From: an uncultured Roseburia sp.
GTDB taxonomy: Bacteria > Bacillota > Clostridia > Lachnospirales > Lachnospiraceae
Length of the DNA stretch: 35,537 bases
Reading direction: 5' to 3'
Assembly: GCA_947573605.1 (NCBI GenBank)
Contig: CANPGM010000038.1
Coordinates: 1 to 35,537, forward strand
Positions 1-8,031 of the stretch are shown here, in pieces (within the stretch, counting starts at the first letter, position 1; each line of letters starts with the position of its first letter). The notes beneath the pieces were generated by a model, which worked only from the letters and a program-made list of their open reading frames with translations, was not told the origin of the DNA and ran no database searches. Both the position numbers and the translations under genes were made by a program.

Positions 1-971
1 GCCGCAAAAATTACGCCGATCGGATTGCTGAGCGCAAGAAGCGCAACCGGAATTCCGTTAAAGCCCATCGCAGGAAGCGCGGTGCTTACCTGCGGATTCC
101 ACTCTGCAACTCCCGAAAGATAATAAAGTCCGGCTCCGATACCGGAAAGCGCGCCGGCTATCGTCATAGACAAAACGATATTCCGCTTTTCGTTAATACC
201 GGCATATTTCGCCGCCTCTCTGTTATGTCCGCACGCCTTTAATTCATAACCAAACGTTGTCTTATTAATAATAATGTAAACAAGCACCGCAATCAGAATC
301 GCAATAAAAATCGCAATTGTTGTTGATTTTGTTTTAAACAGGCCGTTTAATCCGAGATCGGGAATAGCCGAGCCCGGTGAAGCGGCACGCAGGGAGTAAG
401 TCTTTGCCGTTTTTAAATCGTACATATCGCCAAGCGCTCCCTTATAAATCAAATCATTAACCGCATAAAGTCCGATCCAGTTAAACATAATCGAGGTAAT
501 TACTTCGTTTACATTAAAATATGCCTTAAAAATACCGGGAATCGCGCCCCATACCGCGCCGAATACCATAGCGGCCAGCAGACAGATATACCACGGCGCT
601 TTTACGACAAGTCCGAAATAAAGCGCTCCCAAAGCTCCCAGCGTATACTGTCCCGCGGCTCCGATATTAAATAACCCTGTCTTAAACGCAAACGCTACGG
701 ACAGACCCGTCATAATTAACGGCGCCGCCTGAGACAATACGTTACCGATTCCTTTCGGCTTTAAATAAAATCCGCCCTGAAGAATCCTTCCGAAACCGTC
801 CAGCGCATTTTCACTGTTGATACATAAAAGAATCAGAAATCCGACCAAAAGACCGATAACAATACATATCAAAGATGCGCCAATCGATAATGCAGCTCCC
901 GACAGGTCCCATTTTTTTCCGCTGTTTGTTTTGGCGGCAGGACTTTGATTAGTTTTGCTGTTTTTACTCAT
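1..971 (-). CDS. nupP: BMP-family nucleoside ABC transporter, permease subunit (3' end outside window)
   Basis: Read by eye from the reverse strand: 323 codons are open from ATG at 971 to the window edge. The product starts MSKNSKTNQS, has a short polar N-terminus, then a series of hydrophobic segments typical of the BPD_transp_2 (RbsC/LivH-like) permeases. A conserved cytoplasmic KYAGINEKR loop lies near residue 255. The family forms the membrane channel of guanosine/purine nucleoside importers (NupP/YufP type) together with the ATPase and lipoprotein encoded just upstream. A weak SD (AAGAAAGG) precedes the start, and the gap to the ATPase gene is 42 nt, so it is the third gene of one operon. 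A second permease gene (nupQ-like) would be expected beyond the window edge. Confidence 0.88.
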   Translation of the reverse strand, partial: MSKNSKTNQSPAAKTNSGKKWDLSGAALSIGASLICIVIGLLVGFLILLCINSENALDGFGRILQGGFYLKPKGIGNVLSQAAPLIMTGLSVAFAFKTGLFNIGAAGQYTLGALGALYFGLVVKAPWYICLLAAMVFGAVWGAIPGIFKAYFNVNEVITSIMFNWIGLYAVNDLIYKGALGDMYDLKTAKTYSLRAASPGSAIPDLGLNGLFKTKSTTIAIFIAILIAVLVYIIINKTTFGYELKACGHNREAAKYAGINEKRNIVLSMTIAGALSGIGAGLYYLSGVAEWNPQVSTALPAMGFNGIPVALLALSNPIGVIFA

Positions 972-1013
972 ATAAATAACCGTACCTTTCTTATAATCTC
1001 AAAACAAAACAGT

Positions 1014-2558
1014 TTAAACGACCTCTTCCGGAACTTTATCCCGCTTTGCACCCGCCATATACAGACCCAGTTCCTCTACCGTTGTTTCCTTCGGGTCAAG
1101 CTGTCCCACGATTTCGCCTTCATACATCACCAGTATTCTGTCGGACACATCCATCACCTCATCAAGCTCTAATGACACCAGAAGTACCGCCTTGCCCTTA
1201 TCCCGCTGCGCCACAAGCTGACTGTGGATATATTCGATCGCCCCGACGTCCAATCCTCTTGTCGGCTGAACTGCCACCAAAAGTTCGGGATCTCTGTCAA
1301 TCTCGCGTGCAATGATCGCTTTTTGCTGATTTCCGCCCGACATGCTTCTGGCAGTCGTCAACGGTCCCTGACCGCTGCGGACGTCGTACTGTTCAATCAG
1401 CTTATTCGCGTAATTCCGAACCGCCCCCTGACGGATAAATCCGCCTTTTTGAAATTCCGGCTCCCAATAACGCTGCAGTACAATATTCTGCTCTAAGGTA
1501 TAGTCAAGTACAAGTCCATGCTTGTGCCGGTCCTCCGGAATATGGCTCATTCCGGACTTTGAGCGTTCCCTGATCGATGTTTTTGTAATATCCCTGTCCT
1601 TAAAAAGAATACTGCCGCCCGTTACTTTCTCAAGACCCGTGAGCGCATGAACAAACTCCGTCTGTCCGTTTCCGTCAATTCCCGCAATACAGACAATTTC
1701 TCCCTTTCGGACATTAAACGACACATTCTTCACAGCGTCGTTTTTATGCATCTTACTCGGCACCGTCATACCGGAAACTTTTAAAACCGTTTCCCCCGGT
1801 ACGGACGGTTTTTTATCCACTTTAAAGCTGACGTTTCTTCCTACCATCATGCGCGACAATTCTTCTTTTGTAGTTCCCTTTATTTCAACCGTGCCGATGT
1901 ATTTTCCCTTCCGAAGAATCGTACAGCGATCCGCAACCGCCATAATCTCGTTCAGCTTATGCGTGATAAACAGAATGGATTTCCCTTCCTTTGCAAGATT
2001 CTTCATAATTTTCATCAGCTCGTCGATTTCCTGCGGCGTTAAAACGGCAGTCGGCTCGTCAAAAATAAGAATTTCATTTTCCCGGTAAAGCATTTTTAAG
2101 ATTTCCGTTCTCTGCTGCATTCCTACCGTAATATCTGAAATAAGCGCGTCGGGATTGACCTGCAGTCCATAGGTATTGCTTAATTCCACTACCTTATCTC
2201 TCGCTCCCTTTTTGCTTAAAAACAGACCTTTTGTCGGCTCGACGCCGAGAATAATGTTGTCCAGTACGGAAAAACATTCCACCAGCTTGAAATGCTGATG
2301 CACCATACCGATATTCAGTGCATTCGCATCATTGGGATTGTTGATTTTTACTTCCTCTCCGTTCTTTTTTATCGTTCCGGAGGTCGGCTGATACAGCCCA
2401 AACAATATACTCATAAGAGTGGATTTTCCGGCGCCGTTTTCTCCCAAAAGCGCATGTATCTCACCCTTTTTTAACTGCAGAGTGACATTGTCATTCGCCC
2501 TGATTCCCGGAAACTCCTTCGTAATGTTTAGCATCTCAATAATGTAATCGTTGTCCAT
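1014..2558 (-). CDS. nupO: BMP-family nucleoside ABC transporter, dual ATP-binding subunit
   Basis: 514 residues from ATG at 2558. The reading frame is open 40 codons further upstream, but ATG 2558 has the clear SD AAAGGA (spacing about 9) and starts MDNDYIIEML, so the extension is rejected. Two ABC domains are in tandem. The first has Walker A GENGAGKS (residues 39-46) and Walker B LIFDEPTAVLTP. The second has a degenerate Walker A (GIDGNGQTE), a good signature MSGGNQQK, and VAVQPTRGLDVGA in place of the usual Walker B. This asymmetry is normal for the RbsA/NupO/YufO group. It energises nucleoside uptake with NupP and the BmpA lipoprotein. It follows bmpA in the operon but is separated from it by terminator-like hairpins, which probably keeps it less abundant than the binding protein. 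Confidence 0.93.
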   Translation of the reverse strand: MDNDYIIEMLNITKEFPGIRANDNVTLQLKKGEIHALLGENGAGKSTLMSILFGLYQPTSGTIKKNGEEVKINNPNDANALNIGMVHQHFKLVECFSVLDNIILGVEPTKGLFLSKKGARDKVVELSNTYGLQVNPDALISDITVGMQQRTEILKMLYRENEILIFDEPTAVLTPQEIDELMKIMKNLAKEGKSILFITHKLNEIMAVADRCTILRKGKYIGTVEIKGTTKEELSRMMVGRNVSFKVDKKPSVPGETVLKVSGMTVPSKMHKNDAVKNVSFNVRKGEIVCIAGIDGNGQTEFVHALTGLEKVTGGSILFKDRDITKTSIRERSKSGMSHIPEDRHKHGLVLDYTLEQNIVLQRYWEPEFQKGGFIRQGAVRNYANKLIEQYDVRSGQGPLTTARSMSGGNQQKAIIAREIDRDPELLVAVQPTRGLDVGAIEYIHSQLVAQRDKGKAVLLVSLELDEVMDVSDRILVMYEGEIVGQLDPKETTVEELGLYMAGAKRDKVPEEVV

Positions 2559-2608
2559 ATTCTTATTTCCTTTTCGCTGAATTATCGTCAAACGCCATTT
2601 GTGTATAT

Positions 2609-2630
2609 GAAAAAGAGCGCTTCGCACTCT
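2609..2630 (-). terminator. second terminator-like hairpin in bmpA-nupO spacer
   Basis: On the minus strand AGAGTGC-GAA-GCGCTCT forms a stem with one mismatch and is followed by TTTTC. It lies 50 nt before the nupO start. With the stronger hairpin at 2709-2743 it may limit read-through from bmpA into nupO-nupP. The stem is short, so this is a moderate call. Confidence 0.45.
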
Positions 2631-2633
2631 CTG

Positions 2634-2669
2634 CAAGTTCGCATTGCGAAACTTCGCATTGCGAACTTG
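2634..2669. repeat. 36-bp near-palindrome with two TTCGCATTGCGAA copies
   Basis: The motif TTCGCATTGCGAA, itself a palindrome around a central T, occurs twice in the same orientation, and the outer CAAGTT / AACTTG arms make the whole 36 bp a near-perfect inverted repeat. A separate hairpin (TGCGTC-gtca-GACGCA) lies just beside it at about 2680-2695. Either strand can fold. It resembles a small intergenic repeat element, but no second copy was found in this window. Confidence 0.7.
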
Positions 2670-2708
2670 TGAATACATGCGTCTGACGACGCAGTTTCTT
2701 ATATGGTG

Positions 2709-2743
2709 AAAAAAGGGGAAGGGATTTAAAATTCCCTTCCCCT
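2709..2743 (-). terminator. Rho-independent terminator after bmpA
   Basis: On the minus strand an 11-bp perfect stem, AGGGGAAGGGA paired with TCCCTTCCCCT, is followed at once by TTTTTT. It starts 36 nt after the bmpA stop and lies inside the operon. The likely role is partial termination, giving more binding protein than transporter; that is an inference from position. Confidence 0.88.
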
Positions 2744-2778
2744 GTATGACTTAAAATTTCGGATACAAATCCAATTCA

Positions 2779-3918
2779 TTAATCAACGTAGGTAACTGTC
2801 GTCTTGTCACTGACTTCCGGCTTATTTTCGGTATCGTTGGAGATTGAAATAGAGCCGTCTTTAATGCCGGATAACTGCTTTTCGTAATCCTCTTTTGTAT
2901 ACGTCTTAAACGCCCAGGAATCGTCGTCTGTCGGAAGACCGATATAATCGCCGTCCTTGAGACCAAGATTTTCAATCTTTCCGCCGATTGAATCCCAATT
3001 TCCGGTAAAGTATGCGTCCAGCTTGTCCACTACCGTCGCGGTAAGGCCTTTCATTGCCGATGTCAGCACCGGGTTATATGCATAACCCTCGCCCTGCGAA
3101 CGCTGGTCAACGTCAACGCCGATAATCATACCTTCATAGTTAAGAGCCGCTTCACGCGCAGAAGTATAAATACCGCCTCCGCATGCAAATACAACTTCCG
3201 TTCCCTCGGAATACCAGCCTTCCATCTTTGCAGTAATGTTGGCGTCTCCGTAGAACTGTCCGCCGTATGTATACTTCAGCTCAATGTCCGTGCCGGTTTC
3301 CTGAGCCGCAGCGTCTGCACCCTGGATATAACCGTAACCGAAACGGATAACGGCCGGAACCGCCATACCGCCTAAGAAGCCAAGCTTTGTATAACCGTCT
3401 TTTACAGCCGCGTATCCGGCAAGATAACCTGCCTGCTCCTCGCTGAACGTACATGCATAAGCGTTCGAAGCGATAGGAGCCGTCATATCTCCTTCCGATA
3501 CGTCTACCGCAATAAACTTAACGTCCGGATAGGTAGACTGAACCTCGGATAATGTCTCTCCGAAAAGATATCCCGGAAGAACGACAACCGTAGCGCCTTC
3601 GCTGATGGCAAGGTCAATCTGGTTGATTCTCTCCTCCGTACTGTCCTCAGTCGGCTGATAATAGATATACTCAATGTCATGCGCATCCCCGTACTGGCTT
3701 ACGCCTTCCCAGGTTGCCTGATTGAACGATTCGTCGTCAATCGTTCCGACGTCGGTAACAAGCGCAATTTTGCCTTCTACCGTAACTTCTCCGCCCGAGC
3801 CGTTTGAACCGTTTGATGCGCTGTTTACATCACCCTCTTTGCCCTTAGTACCGCAGCCTGCAGCCAGAGTAGCCACCATCGCCGCAGCCAAAAACAGACT
3901 GATTACTTTCTTCTTCAT
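2779..3918 (-). CDS. bmpA: BMP family nucleoside-binding lipoprotein
   Basis: 379 residues, ATG 3918, with the strong SD TAGGAGG 9 nt upstream. The N-terminus is a lipoprotein signal: MKKK, a hydrophobic core, then lipobox LAAG|C with Cys22 as the lipidated residue. A Gly/Ser/Asn-rich linker (about 23-45) leads into a BMP/Med periplasmic-binding fold that begins GKIALVTDVGTIDDESFNQ, the family's typical first strand and loop. BMP proteins (PnrA/TmpC, NupN) bind purine nucleosides outside the membrane and deliver them to the NupOPQ channel; the two following genes are exactly that ATPase and permease. Ligand identity is inferred from the family, not shown by the sequence. Confidence 0.93.
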   Translation of the reverse strand: MKKKVISLFLAAAMVATLAAGCGTKGKEGDVNSASNGSNGSGGEVTVEGKIALVTDVGTIDDESFNQATWEGVSQYGDAHDIEYIYYQPTEDSTEERINQIDLAISEGATVVVLPGYLFGETLSEVQSTYPDVKFIAVDVSEGDMTAPIASNAYACTFSEEQAGYLAGYAAVKDGYTKLGFLGGMAVPAVIRFGYGYIQGADAAAQETGTDIELKYTYGGQFYGDANITAKMEGWYSEGTEVVFACGGGIYTSAREAALNYEGMIIGVDVDQRSQGEGYAYNPVLTSAMKGLTATVVDKLDAYFTGNWDSIGGKIENLGLKDGDYIGLPTDDDSWAFKTYTKEDYEKQLSGIKDGSISISNDTENKPEVSDKTTVTYVD

Positions 3919-3950
3919 AATATTTTCCTCCTAAACAAGTATGTTTACAT

Positions 3951-3972
3951 ATAAGTATTTTTCAATACTTAT
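3951..3972. promoter_or_regulatory. 9-bp inverted repeat upstream of bmpA
   Basis: ATAAGTATT and AATACTTAT are perfect inverted copies separated by four bases, 33 bp upstream of the bmpA start and just after the tRNA terminator. It could be an operator for a nucleoside-responsive regulator or a 5'-UTR stem-loop. The bmpA promoter itself is not clear: AT-rich -10-like strings (TATTAT, TATAAG) overlap the repeat, so I give no promoter call. Confidence 0.5.
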
Positions 3973-3981
3973 ATAATACTG

Positions 3982-4012
3982 TAAAAAATAAAATCTCCCA
4001 GAATTCTGAGAG
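3982..4012 (-). terminator. terminator of tRNA-Thr
   Basis: Minus-strand stem CTCTCAG-AATT-CTGGGAG (one G-T pair) followed by ATTTTATTTTTT, 14 nt after the 3' end of the tRNA. It separates the tRNA unit from the bmpA operon. Confidence 0.82.
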
Positions 4013-4025
4013 GTCTTATCTTTAA

Positions 4026-4098
<73 letters not shown>

Positions 4099-4123
4099 AT
4101 ACCATTATGTCCGTCACAAATTC

Positions 4124-4151
4124 ATTATAACGAAATTTTAAAAAAATGCAA
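4124..4151 (-). promoter_or_regulatory. promoter of tRNA-Thr
   Basis: Minus strand: -35 TTGCAT (4146-4151), 16-bp AT-rich spacer, perfect -10 TATAAT (4124-4129). The expected start is about 20 nt before the tRNA. Confidence 0.75.
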
Positions 4152-4194
4152 CCATATTTTTAAAAAAAAACAAATTTTTCTGATTATTTTTTAC

Positions 4195-4223
4195 TTGCCT
4201 TTTGACAAAATTCATGCTATAGT
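4195..4223 (+). promoter_or_regulatory. extended -10 promoter of the DUF5688 gene
   Basis: -35 TTGCCT, 17-bp spacer, extended -10 TGCTATAGT. The start site would be near 4230, giving a leader of about 85 nt. A perfect TTGACA inside the spacer (4202-4207) is only 10 bp from this -10 and so is not its partner. Confidence 0.6.
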
Positions 4224-4313
4224 CAGTCCACGCACTTTTTGTGCAGTTCTTATCAGACGCATCCCCAAATTGCATGTCCGGTAAAGGATTCCCCTGTCTA
4301 AAAGGAGTATCTC

Positions 4314-5222
4314 TTGTCTATGACCTATCAGGAATTTAAAAAGCAAATCCCTCTGATGATTCAGGAACAGCTCGGCTCTTCCGTTCACGTCTGCCTTCAG
4401 GAAGTAATAAAAAATAACGATACCCGTCTTGACGGCCTGACGATTTTCTCCGAACATCTGAATATTTCACCGACAATCTATCTGAATTATTATTTCGGGC
4501 AATACAGGGCAGGCGGCTCTCTCGATGACGTCTGCCGGGATATAATCGCCGCTTACAGAGAAAATCTGCCTGCCGAACGGATTGATATTTCATTTTTTAC
4601 CGATTACGAAAAAGTAAAAAACCGCATTGTCTTTAAGCTGATTAATTATGACCGTAACCAGACCCTTCTTACAAACATACCTCACTGTCGTTTTCTTGAT
4701 CTGGCCGTTGTCTTCTGCTGTCTGCTTCAGTCAGACCGCGGCGAATACGCAACCATTCTCATTTATAATCACCATCTTGACCTGTGGAACATCACAACAG
4801 ACGATCTCTATTCCCTTTCTATGAAAAACACGCCTGCGCTGCTCTCCTGCGATATAAAAAGCATGTCCGATCTGTTAAAAGAGCTGGTTCCGGGTGCCAA
4901 AGACTGCGGCGTGAACCCGGACAAAGGTCCATACTCACCGCTTTATGTACTCTCCAATACCGGAAAACTGAACGGTTCCGGCTGTATTTTGTATCAGAAT
5001 CTGCTGCAGAACTTTGCGGAAAAAATGGGAAGCGACCTCTATGTACTCCCAAGCAGTGTCCATGAAGTTCTGCTTCTTCCGGCGGACGGCGCCGACTCGT
5101 TTCGGGAACTATCCGCAATTGTAGAAGAAATCAATACTTCACAGCTGGCAAACGAAGAAATCCTCTCGGATCACGCCTATTATTTTTCCAGGGACACCGG
5201 TAAACTTTCAATGCGGCTGTAA
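4314..5222 (+). CDS. DUF5688 family protein, function unknown
   Basis: 302 residues. The frame can start at TTG 4314, which has SD AAAGGAG at spacing about 6, or at ATG 4320 (spacing 12); the spacing favours TTG. It begins with a YxxFKxxIPxxIQEQLG-like segment followed by NNDxRLDGLTIF, the hallmark of the DUF5688 proteins common in Lachnospiraceae. No signal peptide, membrane helix or catalytic motif was seen, so it is probably cytosolic. It stands alone with its own promoter between a tRNA gene and the convergent glgA gene. No function can be given. Confidence 0.82.
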   Translation: MSMTYQEFKKQIPLMIQEQLGSSVHVCLQEVIKNNDTRLDGLTIFSEHLNISPTIYLNYYFGQYRAGGSLDDVCRDIIAAYRENLPAERIDISFFTDYEKVKNRIVFKLINYDRNQTLLTNIPHCRFLDLAVVFCCLLQSDRGEYATILIYNHHLDLWNITTDDLYSLSMKNTPALLSCDIKSMSDLLKELVPGAKDCGVNPDKGPYSPLYVLSNTGKLNGSGCILYQNLLQNFAEKMGSDLYVLPSSVHEVLLLPADGADSFRELSAIVEEINTSQLANEEILSDHAYYFSRDTGKLSMRL

Positions 5223-5229
5223 TCCCTTT

Positions 5230-5253
5230 GCCGTCACGAAACCGGCGTTTTAT
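5230..5253 (+). terminator. possible weak terminator after the DUF5688 gene
   Basis: Short stem GCCG...CGGC followed by GTTTTATT, overlapping the stop of the convergent glgA gene. Only four paired bases, so this is a weak call. Confidence 0.3.
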
Positions 5254-6695
5254 TCGGTAAGCATACGGTATAGCTCTTCATAGCGGTCCGCCGACTGCCT
5301 CCAGGAAAAATCAAGAAGCATATCCCGCGCCGCAATTTCGTTCCACTCCTCGCGCTTCCTGTAAAATATGCCGATCGCATACCGAAGCGTCGCAAGCAGT
5401 TCTTCCGCCTGATAATTCGCAAACGAAAATCCGTTTCCCGTATGTTCATATTCGTTGTAAGCTTCGACTGTGTCTTTCAGCCCTCCTGTCTCCCTGACAA
5501 TCGGAACCGTGCCGTAACGCATGCTGATAAGCTGGCTTAAACCGCACGGTTCAAACAGGGACGGCATTAAGAAACCGTCGCAGGCTGCATAAACCCTATG
5601 CGCCAGTTTTTCGGAGTATCCGATATAAACCCTGAGGCGGTCCGGATACTTTTCGGAAAAACCGCTAAACATTTTTTCATAACGCTCTTCTCCCGTACCG
5701 AGAATCAAAATCTGAACCCGCTCCTTTAATAGCAGCTCGTCCAAAATCTGCGCGATCAGATCGAAGCCCTTCTGATCCGTCATACGGGAAACCATACCCA
5801 GCAAAAATACGTTTTCGTCTACAGGCAGTCCGAAATCCGTTACAAGCCTGATTTTATTTTCCCGTTTGCCCGCCGCAAAATTTTTCGTGTCGTAATGCTG
5901 ATAAATATACGGATCTTCCGCCGGGTTGTATTCCGCGTAATCAATTCCGTTTATAATGCCGTACACCCGATTGGAACATGCATACATCAGACCGTCCAGT
6001 CCTTCGCCGCCCTGCGGCGTCTTGATCTCCTCGGCATATGTTTTACTGACAGTGGTTACGGCATCGGCATATACAACGCCGCCTTTTAAATAGTTGGCTT
6101 CTCCGTATGACTCCATTCCATTCGCCGTAAAGATCTGCGCAGGCAGACCTGTAATATCCATAACCGCCGAAAGATTCCATCTTCCCTGGAACTTCATATT
6201 GTGTATTGAAAAGACCGTTTTTATTCCGGTATAATAATTCTGACTTCCGTAAAGCGTTTTCAAAAATACAGGCACAAGCCCCGTCTGCCAGTCGTGGCAG
6301 TGAATAATATCCGGACTAAAATCCAGAAACGGCAAAGACTCAAGCACTGCCTTCGAAAAGAAGGCGAACTTCTCCACATCCTGAAAAAGCGCATTATAAG
6401 GCTTATCCCCGGCAAAGTAATATTCATTGTCCACCAGATAATAAGTAATTCCTTCATACTCCGTCTCAAAGATTCCGGCATACTGTTTCCGCCAGCTTAA
6501 GTTCACATAAAAATGGCATTTGAAACGAAGCTGTGCCTTAAAACGCGGGTCCATACAAAGATACTTTGGCATAATCACACGAACATCATATTCCGATTTA
6601 TTGAAATATCCGGGCAGCGAACCTGTTACGTCCGCAAGGCCTCCCGTTTTGATAAAGGGAACCGCCTCCGAAGCCGCAAATAGTATTTTTTTCAT
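5250..6695 (-). CDS. glgA: glycogen synthase (ADP-glucose type, GT5)
   Basis: 481 residues from ATG 6695, which follows GGAGG; the frame is open 25 codons further upstream, but that stretch is Lys/Ser-rich and non-homologous, so it is rejected. The N-terminal GT-B half starts MKKILFAASEAVPFIKTGGLADV, with the ADP-glucose-binding KTGGL at residues 16-20. The C-terminal half carries the FEPCGLSQL...GTVPIVRETGGLKDTV nucleotide-sugar region. The length is typical. It extends alpha-1,4-glucan chains from ADP-glucose in the cytosol. No glgC/glgD/glgP is adjacent; the upstream neighbour is spo0A, and a promoter lies between them. Coupling of storage polymer synthesis to sporulation control is an inference from position only. 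Confidence 0.95.
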   Translation of the reverse strand: MKKILFAASEAVPFIKTGGLADVTGSLPGYFNKSEYDVRVIMPKYLCMDPRFKAQLRFKCHFYVNLSWRKQYAGIFETEYEGITYYLVDNEYYFAGDKPYNALFQDVEKFAFFSKAVLESLPFLDFSPDIIHCHDWQTGLVPVFLKTLYGSQNYYTGIKTVFSIHNMKFQGRWNLSAVMDITGLPAQIFTANGMESYGEANYLKGGVVYADAVTTVSKTYAEEIKTPQGGEGLDGLMYACSNRVYGIINGIDYAEYNPAEDPYIYQHYDTKNFAAGKRENKIRLVTDFGLPVDENVFLLGMVSRMTDQKGFDLIAQILDELLLKERVQILILGTGEERYEKMFSGFSEKYPDRLRVYIGYSEKLAHRVYAACDGFLMPSLFEPCGLSQLISMRYGTVPIVRETGGLKDTVEAYNEYEHTGNGFSFANYQAEELLATLRYAIGIFYRKREEWNEIAARDMLLDFSWRQSADRYEELYRMLTE

Positions 6696-6737
6696 TATAA
6701 TCCTCCACATTCGATCTGATTCCGAACCTCCAGAGAC

Positions 6738-6766
6738 ATTATAACTCTTTTTTTTCTTTCTGAAAA
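6738..6766 (-). promoter_or_regulatory. promoter of glgA
   Basis: Minus strand: -35 TTTTCA, 17-bp spacer, perfect -10 TATAAT. It sits directly after the spo0A stop, with a start site expected near 6732, so glgA can be transcribed apart from spo0A. Confidence 0.55.
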
Positions 6767-6769
6767 GCA

Positions 6770-7567
6770 TTAATACATTTTGTATTCCAGTCTTATCCGA
6801 TCCGTAATCAATGCAATAAATTCCGAATTTGTCGGTTTCCCCTTTCCGTTGTGAATCGTATATCCGAACATTTTATCTATCGTGTCCATTTTCCCTCTGC
6901 TCCAGGCTACCTCAATTGCATGACGAATTGCACGTTCTACACGACTTGGCGTCGTCTGATATTTTTTTGCAATCGTCGGATACAGTATCTTGGTAATCGA
7001 ATTTAACATATCCATATCGTTTACGGACATGACAATTGCATCTCTTAAATACTGATATCCCTTAATATGCGCCGGGACCCCGATTTCATGGATAATCTCT
7101 GTTACATCTGTCTCAAGGTTTCTGTCAGCCGGCTCTTCCTGCTTTTCAAACGTATTTACTTTCTCCGTTCCGGTGGTTTTCGGCGCCGCGCTCTTTTTTG
7201 CGCGTTTCACGCGGTTAATAATCATGTTGTTGTCGAAGGGCTTCATAATATAATAATCTGCCCCGAGGTTAAATGCATCTTCTGTGATTTTATCCTGACC
7301 GATCGCACTAACCATAATAAAGGTAGGATGCTTTTTAATGGATCTGTCGTTGTTCACACGGTCTAACACGCCAAGTCCGTCCAGTTTAGGCATGACAATA
7401 TCCAGCAATACGACATCAGGCTCTTTCGCCTTTATCACGTTAAAGGCTTCTTCTCCATCTTTGGCAGTGCCAACAATATCCAGTTCGTCATCACCTCCAA
7501 TAATGTCTCCTAATAACCCAAGCATGAGTTCATTATCTTCTGCAATCGCCACACTCAATTTTTCCAT
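6770..7567 (-). CDS. spo0A: sporulation master response regulator Spo0A
   Basis: 265 residues, ATG 7567, SD AGGAGGAG. The N-terminal receiver domain has acidic residues near the start (EDN), phosphoacceptor Asp56 in LLDIVMP, Ser87 in MVSAIG and Lys109 in IMKPF. A variable linker spans about 122-155. The C-terminal Spo0A DNA-binding domain carries the diagnostic recognition helix [18 protein letters not shown] (208-225). All key residues are present, so it should be functional. Phosphorylated Spo0A binds 0A boxes and starts sporulation and stationary-phase programmes. Its presence marks the host as an endospore former or a close derivative. It is followed by glgA. Confidence 0.97.
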   Translation of the reverse strand: MEKLSVAIAEDNELMLGLLGDIIGGDDELDIVGTAKDGEEAFNVIKAKEPDVVLLDIVMPKLDGLGVLDRVNNDRSIKKHPTFIMVSAIGQDKITEDAFNLGADYYIMKPFDNNMIINRVKRAKKSAAPKTTGTEKVNTFEKQEEPADRNLETDVTEIIHEIGVPAHIKGYQYLRDAIVMSVNDMDMLNSITKILYPTIAKKYQTTPSRVERAIRHAIEVAWSRGKMDTIDKMFGYTIHNGKGKPTNSEFIALITDRIRLEYKMY

Positions 7568-8031
7568 CTTGGCTCCTCCTGTTGAAATATAATGTTTAAA
7601 CCATAAAATTGTCTTAACGTTTTATTTTATGTTACATGCAGTAACCTTTAAAATCTGTCATATCATGTCAGCAAATATAAAAAAACAAGATTTCATGCTA
7701 TTTTATTCGTGCTAGACTACGTGTGTAGCGTAATTGATAATACCATACGCCAATGGAAAATCAAACTCCTTTTTTCTCAGAGCCCAAAAGGATTCACGCA
7801 ATTAACGCGTTTTTTCACCACTGTCTACTATATCTTGATATTACATCCGATAATAAACGACAACATATAGTGCCCATTTAAATTATACGTTTATTTGACA
7901 TTTTTTGACGTTTCGACCAAATCTAACAGCACACGACAACAGTACCGCGCATTCACATTTTATGAAAAAACGAAATTAACCGGACCTTGTCAGAGTTTAT
8001 ATGGTATTCTATCCTTTAGGAGGTGAAAATC
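7568..8031. other. intergenic region between divergent spo0A and WYL regulator
   Basis: 464 bp, AT-rich, with no credible gene. It should hold the control regions of both flanking genes. On the minus strand a TATAAT (7882-7887) lies 17 bp from a poor -35, next to two TTTGACA/TTTTGACG-like strings (7894-7910) and a GGTCGAAAC string resembling 0A boxes (TGTCGAA/TGTCAAA), which would fit Spo0A autoregulation. On the plus strand TTGTCAG (7987-7993) before the WYL gene resembles half of the inverted repeat at 8924-8942. I cannot place either promoter firmly. Confidence 0.4.

Noticed and set aside
2559-2678. 40-residue N-terminal extension of NupO
   Set aside because: It crosses palindromic hairpins, has no SD, and a well-placed AAAGGA precedes ATG 2558.
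4202-4207. Perfect TTGACA as the -35 of the DUF5688 promoter
   Set aside because: Only 10 bp from the -10 TATAGT; the TTGCCT at 4195-4200 has the correct 17-bp spacing and the -10 is TG-extended.
7890-7910. Plus-strand TTGACA/TTGACG as promoter for the WYL gene
   Set aside because: No -10-like sequence lies 16-18 bp downstream of either, and the gene starts more than 120 bp away.
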